Shown here: positions 37,887-45,424 of the stretch, piece by piece
How the letters are laid out: each line of letters begins with the position of its first letter
Position numbering within the stretch: the stretch's first letter is position 1
NCBI GenBank assembly: GCA_964494475.1
Contig: CAZBRS010000010.1
Location: forward strand, 1 to 64,000
Direction of reading: 5' to 3'
DNA length: 64,000 nt
From: CAZBRS01 sp964494475
GTDB lineage: Bacteria > Myxococcota_A > UBA9042 > CAZBRS01
Translations under genes and position numbers: made by a program
The notes under the pieces: generated by a model
Told to the model about the DNA's origin: nothing
What the model saw: the letters and a program-made list of their open reading frames with translations, nothing else
Database searches by the model: none

Positions 37887-38573
37887 TTGTCGATCGTGAA
37901 TGATCCACGGCCCCTCGCGTCCAATCCGATCGGAGAAACGTCCGGTCCGCCGGCCGAGGAGCTCGAATGGATACGGCGCGCACGCCAGGGAGATCGCCAC
38001 GCCTTCTCGCTGCTCGGCAAGGCGTACTACCGCCGGATCCAGCACGTGGTGACGGGCTTCGTGCACAACCGCGACGACGCGCTCGACGTGACCCAGGATG
38101 TCTTCGTGAAAGCGTACAAGAACCTGGCCGGCTTCCAGGGACAGTCGAGCTTCTACACCTGGCTCTACCGCATCGCGATGAACGCGTGCATCGATCACCG
38201 GAGGCGCCGCGCGACGCGGGCGGGGGCGGTGAGCCTCGAGTTCGAGGACTCGCGTGCCCACGAAGACGACGACGAGGGACCGCTCGACATGGCGCTGCGG
38301 TCGTCCGAGCTCGACAACCCGCAGAAGGCCGCCCTGAACCGCGAGATGGGCGAGCGCCTGGTGCAGGCCATCGAGGACCTGGGCGAGAAGCACCGCCAGG
38401 TGCTGCTGCTGCGCGAGGTCGACGGCCTGACGTACGAGCAGATCGCCGAACAGGCGGGCTGCAACATCGGCACCGTGATGTCGCGCCTGTTCCACGCGCG
38501 CAAGAAGGTTCAGGCCGCGCTCGCCGAGTATCGCAACGGCCGGGCCGAGCCGGGAGGTCGCGATGAAGGATGA
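37887..38573 (+). CDS. ECF-type RNA polymerase sigma factor
   Basis: A 228-residue extracytoplasmic-function sigma factor. Region 2 runs through ALDVTQDVFVKAYKNLAGFQG and FYTWLYRIAMNACIDHRRR (core binding and -10 recognition). A longer than usual acidic linker (EFEDSRAHEDDDEG) follows, then region 4 LGEKHRQVLLLREVDGLTY and IGTVMSRLFHARKKV. The TTG at 37887 is chosen because GGAG precedes it by six bases; GTG at 37896 is the alternative. It is followed, with an 11-base overlap, by a membrane protein that is probably its anti-sigma factor, so it is likely released by an envelope signal. Confidence 0.95.
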   Translation: MSIVNDPRPLASNPIGETSGPPAEELEWIRRARQGDRHAFSLLGKAYYRRIQHVVTGFVHNRDDALDVTQDVFVKAYKNLAGFQGQSSFYTWLYRIAMNACIDHRRRRATRAGAVSLEFEDSRAHEDDDEGPLDMALRSSELDNPQKAALNREMGERLVQAIEDLGEKHRQVLLLREVDGLTYEQIAEQAGCNIGTVMSRLFHARKKVQAALAEYRNGRAEPGGRDEG

Positions 38574-39195
38574 ACTGCTGAACCTCTACCTCGATGGACG
38601 ACTGTCCCCCGAAGAGGCGCGTCGCGTCGATCAGGCCCTCGAGAGCGACGGCGAGGTCCGGGCCCGGTTCGAAGGCCTGCTGGCCGCGCGCGAGGCCGTT
38701 CGATCCGCGTTCAGCCTGCCCGACGACGTCCCCGCCTTCGACGAGGTCTGGGCCGGGGTCGAGGCGCGGCTCGACGCCGAGGTCGTCACGAGCTCCGCTC
38801 CGAGCCTCGCCGAGGCGTGGTGGGCCTGGCTCTTCCGACCGGCCGTCGCCTGGGCGGCGACCGCGGCGCTGGTGCTGGCCGTCCTGGCGGGCGTGTGGCT
38901 CACGCAGGGCCCGACCGGGTCACCCGCCCCGGCGCCCCAGGTCGCCACGGTCGCACCGGCCCCTGCCGCTCCCGCGAGTCCCGGCGTCCGCCGCGAGTTG
39001 CCCCTCGAGAACGGTCGCCGCGGTATGGTGAGCGAAGAGAAGTCCAAGCGCTCCCTGGCCATCGTCGAGTCCTACGACGTCGAGCTCGGGGTCGTCGTGG
39101 TCAGCCGCCCGAGCGGGTCCGCCAAGCTGCCCCTGGTCATCTGGCACCTCGTCCCCGGCGAAGAGCTCGACGACGAAGAAGAGGTGATGCCGTGA
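38563..39195 (+). CDS. Probable membrane anti-sigma factor
   Basis: A 210-residue protein with a cytoplasmic helical N-terminus (DELLNLYLDGRLSPEEARRVDQAL, as in anti-sigma domains), one membrane helix (about 88-110), and an outside part of about 100 residues. No HxxxCxxC zinc motif is seen, so it is of the zinc-free type. It would hold the ECF sigma factor at the membrane. Overlap with the sigma gene and GGGAGG before the ATG indicate co-translation. Identity rests on position and layout more than on sequence. Confidence 0.75.
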   Translation: MKDELLNLYLDGRLSPEEARRVDQALESDGEVRARFEGLLAAREAVRSAFSLPDDVPAFDEVWAGVEARLDAEVVTSSAPSLAEAWWAWLFRPAVAWAATAALVLAVLAGVWLTQGPTGSPAPAPQVATVAPAPAAPASPGVRRELPLENGRRGMVSEEKSKRSLAIVESYDVELGVVVVSRPSGSAKLPLVIWHLVPGEELDDEEEVMP

Positions 39196-39692
39196 AGAAG
39201 TACGCGCTGCACCTGGTGATGGCCGCGCTCCTGGTGTTCCCGGCGCGGGCCGGGGCCGCCGAGCCCGCCGGGGCCCCGGTGAAGGCCGAGGCGGCGGCGG
39301 AGGTGCAGCCTCCCCCCGCGTCCGAGAAGCGCGTACAGGCCGACGTGCGCGTGATCCTCGCGAAGAAGGGTCCGGCGCACCTCGACCCCCGCCTCGACGA
39401 CGCCAAGGTCTACCTCACGAGCGGGCTCGGCACGCGCTTCACGAGCTTCGACCTGCTGGTGTCGCAGGCGCTCGAGCTCTCGCCCAAGCAGTTGGGCACG
39501 GTCCAGGTGCCGGGAGGGGACCCGGTCGAGCTCACGTTCCTCGGCGTGCAGGAGGGCTACCTGCGCTTCAAGGCGCACTTCCAGGATCTCACGGTGAGGG
39601 TCAAGCTCTACGAAGGCGGCATGTTCATCCAGGCCGGGCGCAAGCACCAGGATGGCGTGCTGGTCTTCCTCATCGGGGCGCGGTCGCTGTAG
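39192..39692 (+). CDS. Exported protein encoded with the ECF sigma/anti-sigma pair
   Basis: A 166-residue protein with a signal peptide (MKKYALHLVMAALLVFPARAGA) followed by an Ala/Pro stretch and a folded part from about residue 45 (VQADVRVILAKKG, then VEGDP-like loops and GGMFIQAGRKHQDG). No family recognised. The GTG start forms GTGA with the anti-sigma stop, so it belongs to the same operon and may sense or respond in the periplasm; that is inference from position. Its 3' end overlaps the convergent CpXC gene by 23 bases. Confidence 0.75.
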   Translation: MKKYALHLVMAALLVFPARAGAAEPAGAPVKAEAAAEVQPPPASEKRVQADVRVILAKKGPAHLDPRLDDAKVYLTSGLGTRFTSFDLLVSQALELSPKQLGTVQVPGGDPVELTFLGVQEGYLRFKAHFQDLTVRVKLYEGGMFIQAGRKHQDGVLVFLIGARSL

Positions 39693-40362
39693 TCATCTCG
39701 ACGTACCTCAGCCACGACACGAAGCGCGCGTCGGCCAGGTCGGCGAAGCCCGCCGCGAAGTCGGCGTCGCGGCCCATGGCGTCGTAGAGCCGGCGGGGCA
39801 GGGGCAGCTGCGCCTGGCGTGCCTTGCCCGCGGCGTCGCGCGTCAGGACCAGGAACACGAGGTCGCTGCCGGACAGCCCTTCGAGCAACAGCTCCGGGAA
39901 GACCCCCGTCAGGCGCTCGGCGAGGTCCGGCTTCATCGAGAGCAAGGCGAGCTTCAGGAGTTCGACGCGCACGTCGTCGAGCCCCTGATCGACCAGAAAG
40001 AGCTTCTCGTTCACCTGCCGGAGCCCGAACACCAGCCGACGGGTGGGGTAGCGCTCTGCGTCGGGCAGGGGAGTGCGGGCCTCGAACGCCCGCAGGCGCG
40101 CCTCGATCGCCGGCCAGTCGGCCAGGTCGCGGGAGGGGACCGTCTCGATGGCGAGGCCCCGGGCCGCGTCGAGGTACAGAAACGGCGCCTCGACCCGGAA
40201 CGCACCGCCGCACGCCGGGCAGGGCACGCGGGGCAAGGTGTAGTCGCGCACGCGGGCGGCCAGCTCGGGCTGGCGCTCGGCGTCGACCACGGCCGGCAGA
40301 TCGGCCTCGAGCTCGGCGGCGCACGACGGACAGGCGACCTGGATGGACGTTCGGCTCTCCAT
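39670..40362 (-). CDS. CpXC-domain zinc-ribbon protein
   Basis: A 230-residue protein beginning with two Cys pairs, CPSC and CPAC (about 11-14 and 48-51), with hydrophobic spacing and the context PCPACGGAFRVEAP. This fits the CpXC domain, named for a conserved Cys-Pro-X-Cys motif and predicted to bind zinc. The rest is helical with no motif I recognise. The ATG at 40362 gives the expected beginning, and a weak promoter-like pair (TCGACG, 17 bases, TAGCCT) lies upstream. Function unknown. Confidence 0.8.
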   Translation of the reverse strand: MESRTSIQVACPSCAAELEADLPAVVDAERQPELAARVRDYTLPRVPCPACGGAFRVEAPFLYLDAARGLAIETVPSRDLADWPAIEARLRAFEARTPLPDAERYPTRRLVFGLRQVNEKLFLVDQGLDDVRVELLKLALLSMKPDLAERLTGVFPELLLEGLSGSDLVFLVLTRDAAGKARQAQLPLPRRLYDAMGRDADFAAGFADLADARFVSWLRYVEMTTATAPR

Positions 40363-40479
40363 GGGCGAACTCCGGGCGGGTGACGCCGCAGGCTACCCGA
40401 TCCGCGGCCTCGCGTCGACGATCAGCTCGCGGCGGCTTTTCGCTTTCCTCGCGAGGGGGCCGCGGGCATACTCCCGGCG

Positions 40480-41388
40480 ATGCGCGCGCCCATCCGCCAC
40501 CAGATGCTGGTCGGCATCCTCTGGATGCTCCTCGCGTCCACGCTCTTCGCGGTGGGCAACGCCCTGGTCAAGTCCGTCACCCCCAACGTGCCCTTCTGGG
40601 AGGCCGTGTTCGCCCGCGCCGCCTTCGCCCTGGTGGCCGTGGTCCTCGCGAACCTGCGCCGCCCCCGGGTGTTCCTGGGGGTCAACCGGCGCGTGCTGGT
40701 GCTGCGCGGCCTGCTCGGCACGGCGGCGCTCAGCTGCTACTACTACTCCATCACGTCGACGCACCTGGGGGTGGCCACCATGCTGGCCCACACGTCCCCC
40801 ATCTTCGTGGTCGTCTTCGCGGCCACGTTCCTCCACGAGCGCGTGGGCAAGGGGCTCGCGGCGCTGGTCGTGGTCGGCTTCGCCGGCATCGGCCTCATCC
40901 TGGCGCCCTCGGTCGCGTCGTTCGACACCAGCGCGCTCGTCGCCGTCGCCGCGGCGGCCTTCGCCGGCGGGGCGTACACCAACCTGCGCCACCTGCGCCG
41001 CACCGACCAACCCGCGACCATCGTCTTCTATTACGCGTTCTTCTCCACGCTGGTCAGCCTGCCGTTCTTCCTGTGGACGTACCGCGCGCCGTCGGGTCCC
41101 GAGATCCTCACGCTGCTGTTCGTGGGCGTCACGTCGACGCTGGCGCAGTTCGCCCTGACGTATGCCTACTCGTTCGCCGCGGCGGCCGTCGTGAGCCCGT
41201 TCTCGTACTGGACGGTCCTGGTCTCGTACGTCTACGGCGTCACGCTGTTCGGCGAGGTGCCCACCTGGGCCGCCGTGGCGGGCAGCCTGGTGGTGGCGGC
41301 CTCAGGCATCGCCATCGGCCTCACCGAGGGACGCACCGCCGCCCCCGACGGCGATCACGCCAGCATCTCCGACGCTCGCAAGATCTGA
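40480..41388 (+). CDS. DMT-superfamily (EamA) transporter
   Basis: A 302-residue inner-membrane protein with ten predicted spans as two EamA repeats (first half SFxVGNALVKSVTPNVP-type start and LLGTAALSCYYYS; second half YYAFFSTLVSLPFF and FGEVPTWAAVAG). The family exports or imports amino acids, nucleosides and other small metabolites; the substrate is not predictable. The ATG at 40480 follows a weak Shine-Dalgarno. A CATACT -10 lies just upstream, without a convincing -35. The last 87 bases overlap the antisense radical SAM gene, so both ends should be verified. Confidence 0.9.
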   Translation: MRAPIRHQMLVGILWMLLASTLFAVGNALVKSVTPNVPFWEAVFARAAFALVAVVLANLRRPRVFLGVNRRVLVLRGLLGTAALSCYYYSITSTHLGVATMLAHTSPIFVVVFAATFLHERVGKGLAALVVVGFAGIGLILAPSVASFDTSALVAVAAAAFAGGAYTNLRHLRRTDQPATIVFYYAFFSTLVSLPFFLWTYRAPSGPEILTLLFVGVTSTLAQFALTYAYSFAAAAVVSPFSYWTVLVSYVYGVTLFGEVPTWAAVAGSLVVAASGIAIGLTEGRTAAPDGDHASISDARKI

Positions 41389-42636
41389 CGACGGCTCGTC
41401 CGGGACGAGCACGAACGGACCCGCGCGGAGCGTGGCCGGGACCTCGGCGTCGGGGGTCAGGCGCAGCCGGCACGGCACGCCGTCGAGGCTCACGCGCGCC
41501 CCCAGGGGGTCGGAGCCCTGCAGCGTGACCCTCCGGCCGGCGGGCAGCAGGGTCGAGAGGCGCGCGACGTTCGCGTGCTCCCGCGCCAGGCGTTGCTCGC
41601 GGTAGCGCCTCTCGAAGCGATCATAGAACAACGCCAGCAGCCCCCGTCGCTCGGTCTCGCTGGTCGACTCGCCGCCTCGGAGGCGCACGGGCCGCAGCAG
41701 GGCGAGCCCGTGGCGCTCGGCCTGCGTCCGGTACACGCCCGTGCAGACCGGTCGGTGAAGGCAGGCGTGGCACCCGTCGCCGAAGGCCCGGCCTTCGTCG
41801 CGCACCTCGGCGTCGAACAGCTCCCCACTGCCCGCGGCCAGATCGACCGCCTCCCGGTTGCCGGCGAAGCCCTCGAGGCCGGGGAGCAGGCAGGGGGGCA
41901 CGCCGTCGACGGTGAGACGGGCCACGCCACCGAAGCGCCGCAGCAGGCGCGTGAGGGCCGCCGCCGAGGCCGCGAGCGGCGGGACGATCTCGTCGAAGCG
42001 CGTCAGGGCCTCGCCACGGGGTTCGACGACGTTGACGCTCAGGCGATCGGGCCCCGTCGCGAGCAGGACCGCGACGCTCTCGTCGAGCGCCTCGAGGTTG
42101 CCCCGGTAGACCACCGTGACGATCTCGACCTGCAGCCGCCCGCCCCGGTTGCGCACGCCCAGCGCTGCCCGCAGCCCGGCCAGCGCCTGCGCGAAGCTGC
42201 CGGGGCGCCGGGTGGCGGCGTCGTGCACCTCGGGGCGGCCCCCGTGGATCGAGAGCTCGAAGCGCGTGACCCCGGCCTCGACCAGGTCGGCCGCCACTCC
42301 CGCCCGCGCCAGGCCCCGCCCGTTGGTGACGACGGCGACGCGCGAGAAACCCAGCTCGCGCACCTTCGTGACGATGGCCACGAGCTCGCGGCACGTACCG
42401 GGATCGGGCCCGGTGATGCACACCTCGTTGGCGAGATCGCGCCCGGAGAGGAAGGCCTCGAGGCGGTCGGGCCCGATGACCAGGTCGGGGCGGGGCAGGG
42501 CGCCCTCGATCCGCGCGGGGCAGCCGGGCTTCCACAGATCGTCGAGGCAGAACACGCAGTCGTTGTTGCACACCCCCGACACCCAGAACTGGGTGCGGCG
42601 GAGGGTCTCGCGCTGGTTGTAGTCCCATCTGGCCAT
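41302..42636 (-). CDS. Radical SAM protein with altered GGEP motif and C-terminal extension
   Basis: A 444-residue protein with an intact CNNDCVFC cluster motif (C23, C27, C30). The usual SAM-binding GGEP is replaced by GPDP (ITGPDPGT). Beyond the barrel come CLLPGLEG and CHACLHRPVCTGVY, the same auxiliary-cysteine arrangement as in 5273-6232 and 43455-44789. A further region of about 110 residues is unique. The ATG at 42636 (GGTGG before it) is chosen; GTG at 42645 is possible. It diverges from the HypB-like/radical SAM operon at 42748, so it may act in the same process. The 3' end overlaps the EamA gene. Confidence 0.82.
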   Translation of the reverse strand: MARWDYNQRETLRRTQFWVSGVCNNDCVFCLDDLWKPGCPARIEGALPRPDLVIGPDRLEAFLSGRDLANEVCITGPDPGTCRELVAIVTKVRELGFSRVAVVTNGRGLARAGVAADLVEAGVTRFELSIHGGRPEVHDAATRRPGSFAQALAGLRAALGVRNRGGRLQVEIVTVVYRGNLEALDESVAVLLATGPDRLSVNVVEPRGEALTRFDEIVPPLAASAAALTRLLRRFGGVARLTVDGVPPCLLPGLEGFAGNREAVDLAAGSGELFDAEVRDEGRAFGDGCHACLHRPVCTGVYRTQAERHGLALLRPVRLRGGESTSETERRGLLALFYDRFERRYREQRLAREHANVARLSTLLPAGRRVTLQGSDPLGARVSLDGVPCRLRLTPDAEVPATLRAGPFVLVPDEPSSDLASVGDAGVIAVGGGGASLGEADGDA

Positions 42637-42693
42637 CGCCACCACTCTACGTAGCCGACGGGCTCCGGGTCAAGGCGCGGCGTGGTCATCGGC

Positions 42694-42723
42694 TTTACAA
42701 GGGTCGCGCCCGTCAAGTATGCT
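42694..42723 (+). promoter_or_regulatory. Candidate promoter of the radical SAM / HypB-like operon
   Basis: TTTACA (42694-42699), an 18-base spacer and TATGCT (42718-42723), 25 bases before the TTG start at 42748. Confidence 0.45.
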
Positions 42724-42747
42724 TCGCCATCCCCGAGGAGGCCCCGT

Positions 42748-43461
42748 TTGCCCCCGACCCCTTCACGCCCAGCCCCACGCGGCGATCGCCTCATCGTGGT
42801 GGCCGGCTCGCCGTCGGCCGGAAAGACCAGCGTGGTGCGAGCGCTGATCCCGCAGCTGGCGGCCGCCGACGACGTGGGCTACCTCAAGGTCGACGTGGTC
42901 CGAACGCGCGAGGCCGCCGCGCTCGCCCGGTTGGGTTGGGCCTGCCGCACCCTGGTCGACGAGGCCGCGTGCCCCGACCACGTGCTGTTCGAGCACCTGG
43001 CCGCCGAGCTCGACGCGCTGGCCGGGCGTCACCTGCGCGTGGTCGAGACCGCCGGGCTCTGCGCGCGCTGCGCGCCTTACGTGGTCGAAGGGCTGGCCCT
43101 CGCCGTGATCGAAGCCACCGCGGGCTTCGAGGCCGCCTCGAAGCTCGGGCCGCTGCTCACGACCGCCGATCTCTGCGTGGTCACGCACGGCGACCGCCTG
43201 GCCCAGGCCGAGCGCGAGGTCTTCGCCGCGTGCCTGGCCGAGCGCGTGCCCGCCGAGCGGGTCGCCTGGTTCGATGGCCTCACGCGCACGGGCCTGCCGC
43301 GCCTCGTGCGCCGGGTGACACCCCTGCTCGAGGCGCTGCCGACCGCTTCCACCGCCCGCCTCACGCCACGCAGCGCGCCTCCGCGCCTCTACTGTTCGCT
43401 CTGCCTGGGCCGCCGCGAGCTAGCGATGGGAGCCTGTATCGCCGTGGAGACGCCATGCTGA
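42748..43461 (+). CDS. HypB-like P-loop NTPase A
   Basis: A 237-residue cytoplasmic protein related in outline to the HypB/UreG (SIMIBI) metal-delivery GTPases. Visible are Walker A GSPSAGKT (20-27), the KVD strand (47-49), AACPDH (73-78), which lines up with the Cys-His segment of HypB, and ETAGLCARC (100-108) in place of HypB ENVGNLVC. The guanine-specificity NKxD is replaced by THGD, so the nucleotide is uncertain. The C-terminus has CSLC (216-219) and two more Cys. The TTG start follows GAGGAGG. It overlaps the downstream radical SAM gene by seven bases. Confidence 0.8.
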   Translation: MPPTPSRPAPRGDRLIVVAGSPSAGKTSVVRALIPQLAAADDVGYLKVDVVRTREAAALARLGWACRTLVDEAACPDHVLFEHLAAELDALAGRHLRVVETAGLCARCAPYVVEGLALAVIEATAGFEAASKLGPLLTTADLCVVTHGDRLAQAEREVFAACLAERVPAERVAWFDGLTRTGLPRLVRRVTPLLEALPTASTARLTPRSAPPRLYCSLCLGRRELAMGACIAVETPC

Positions 43462-44789
43462 TCCACCAGGTGCTGACGGCGGCGGGGCTCAACGACGACG
43501 AGGCCGACCTCTACCGCTCCCTCGTGCTGGCCCGCCGCGAGCCCCTGGCCCGCGTGCCGCTGCTCGCCAAGCTGCCCGACGAGCGGGCCCGGCCCGCGCT
43601 CCAGCGCCTGCTCGAGCTCGGCCTGCTCGAGACGCAGCCCGCCGAAGACGGAGGGCCGGCCGTCGGCTTCGCGGGCCTCGGGGCGCTCGAACAGCGCCTC
43701 GTCGAGCGGGGGGCGGTGTTGCCGCCGGGCGTGGCGGCCTGGGTGCTGGGCAAGCTGCGCCTGCACCGCGAGCGCGTGGGCGTCCTCTCCTCGACCGTCG
43801 TGATGCCCGCCGATCGGCCGACCACGTGGAGCGGCCCGTCCGACGTGGCGCGCGCCGTGCACTCCCTGATGCCGGCCCTCGACGTGCGCGTGGGCACCAT
43901 CTGCAACTTCAACTGCCTGTACTGCCTGGTCGGTCACGAGAAGAAGGGGTTGCGCTCCCCGGCTGACATCGAGCGCGAGCTCGTGCTCGGACGGCGCCGC
44001 AACCTCACGCGCGTCAACCTGACGGGTGGCGAACCCACGCTGCACCCGCGCATCTTCGAGATCATCGCGAGGGCCCGCGCCCTCGGCTACACCGGGCTCA
44101 CGCTCGTCAGCAACGCCGCCACGCTGGCCTACCCCGAGAGGCTTCGACGCTTCGTCGACGCCGGGGTCGACCGCTTCGGGTTCTCGCTCGACACCATCGA
44201 CCCCCGCGTGGCCGATCGCCTGGTGCAGCGCCCCGGAACGCTCGAAGCCGTCAAGCGAGGCATCACGAACGTGCTCGACGCCGCGGCGGCCGAGCCGCGC
44301 CTGCGCGCCTACGGCATCTGCGTCGTGACCCTTCAGAACCTGCCCACCCTCCGCGACACCGTGCTGTGGCTGGCCGAGGCCGCCCGCCAGCGCGGAGTCG
44401 AGGTGCTCCTCAGCCTCGACTTCGTCATCGCCGAAGAGAACGCCTGGGTGCACCGCGCCGACATCCTGCCGCGCATGACCGACGCCCTGCCCATGGTGGC
44501 CGACGCCCTGCGCGCCGGACGTGACGCCGGGCTGCTCGTCACGCACCGCAACCTGCCGCCTTGCGTGATCCCGGCCGACCTGCACGAGGCCTGCCTCGAC
44601 GACCACCTTCGCATCGGGCGACTGTTCGACGTTCCGGGCGAGGGCGCCTACGACGACGAAGCCATCGACTTCTACCGGGTCAAGCGCCCCCCGTGCCGCG
44701 ACTGCCGCTTCTTCGCCTCCTGCTGGGGCGTGCACATGAGCTACGTGCACGTCTTCGGCTTCGACGAATTTCACGCGGTGCCGGCATGA
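43455..44789 (+). CDS. Radical SAM protein with N-terminal winged-helix domain
   Basis: A 444-residue protein. Residues 1 to about 70 form a TrmB-like winged helix (LNDDEADLYRSLVLARREPL and ALQRLLELGLLE). The radical SAM motif CNFNCLYC is at 150-157 and LTGGEPT follows. The C-terminus has PPCVIPADLHEACL and CRDCRFFASCWGV, auxiliary-cluster-like as in its two paralogs here. An enzyme carrying a DNA- or partner-binding wing is unusual. ATG at 43455 lies inside the end of the NTPase A gene, and its stop forms ATGA with NTPase B, so the three are translated as a unit. Reaction unknown. Confidence 0.85.
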   Translation: MLIHQVLTAAGLNDDEADLYRSLVLARREPLARVPLLAKLPDERARPALQRLLELGLLETQPAEDGGPAVGFAGLGALEQRLVERGAVLPPGVAAWVLGKLRLHRERVGVLSSTVVMPADRPTTWSGPSDVARAVHSLMPALDVRVGTICNFNCLYCLVGHEKKGLRSPADIERELVLGRRRNLTRVNLTGGEPTLHPRIFEIIARARALGYTGLTLVSNAATLAYPERLRRFVDAGVDRFGFSLDTIDPRVADRLVQRPGTLEAVKRGITNVLDAAAAEPRLRAYGICVVTLQNLPTLRDTVLWLAEAARQRGVEVLLSLDFVIAEENAWVHRADILPRMTDALPMVADALRAGRDAGLLVTHRNLPPCVIPADLHEACLDDHLRIGRLFDVPGEGAYDDEAIDFYRVKRPPCRDCRFFASCWGVHMSYVHVFGFDEFHAVPA

Positions 44790-45424
44790 TCCCGCTGCTG
44801 GTGGCGGGGCCGCCCGGTTGCGGCAAGACGAGCCTGCTGCTGCGCCTGCTCGAGCGCCTGCGCGTCGACGGCCCGGTCCGGTACGCCAAGGTCGACTGCC
44901 TGGCCACGCGCGACGACCAGATCGTGCACGACCGCCTGGGCATCCCGACCCAGGTGCTCCTCGCCGACGCCGCGTGCCCCGATCACGCCCTGGCGCAAAC
45001 GCTCGGGGGCTGGATCCAGGCCGCCTGGAGCGATGGCACGGCCTGGCTGGCCATCGAGACGGCCGGGCTCTGCGATCGCTGCACCCCGTTCATCGAGGGC
45101 GCCCTGGCCATCCAGGTGCTCGACCTCTTGAAGAACCTCCACGCCGCGACGAAGATGGCGGTCCCGCTGCGGGCCGCCGACGTGGTGGTGCTCACCAAGG
45201 GCGCGCTGGTCAGCCCGGCCGAGCGCGAGATCGTGGCGTCGCTGGTCACACGGTTGAACCCGACGGCGAGCGTGACCAGCTTCGACGGGCTCACGGGCGA
45301 GGGGCTCGAGCGCTTGGTGCGCACGGTGAGGCGCGCGCGCGCGTTCGAACCGCGGCCCGTGCTCGCGCTGCGGCAGGCGCTGCCCAACGGGCGCTGCGGC
45401 GTCTGTCAACGGGGGTTGGCGTAG
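44786..45424 (+). CDS. HypB-like P-loop NTPase B
   Basis: A 212-residue paralog of the protein at 42748. Walker A GPPGCGKT is at 8-15, KVDCLATRD at 35-43, AACPDH at 62-67 and ETAGLCDRC at 91-99, followed by TSFDGLTGEGLERL near the end as in HypB. The NKxD position reads TKGA. The C-terminal CGVC (204-207) recalls the CxxC tail of the first paralog. These features suggest a metal or cluster delivery NTPase, though direct metal binding is not proven by sequence. The ATG overlaps the radical SAM stop; the ABC ATPase starts right after its TAG. Confidence 0.8.
   Translation: MIPLLVAGPPGCGKTSLLLRLLERLRVDGPVRYAKVDCLATRDDQIVHDRLGIPTQVLLADAACPDHALAQTLGGWIQAAWSDGTAWLAIETAGLCDRCTPFIEGALAIQVLDLLKNLHAATKMAVPLRAADVVVLTKGALVSPAEREIVASLVTRLNPTASVTSFDGLTGEGLERLVRTVRRARAFEPRPVLALRQALPNGRCGVCQRGLA

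Noticed and set aside
42636..42700. TTGACC followed by TACGTA as promoter for the minus-strand radical SAM gene
   Set aside because: The spacer is 14 bases and no alternative -10 fits at 16-18 bases, so no promoter is claimed there.
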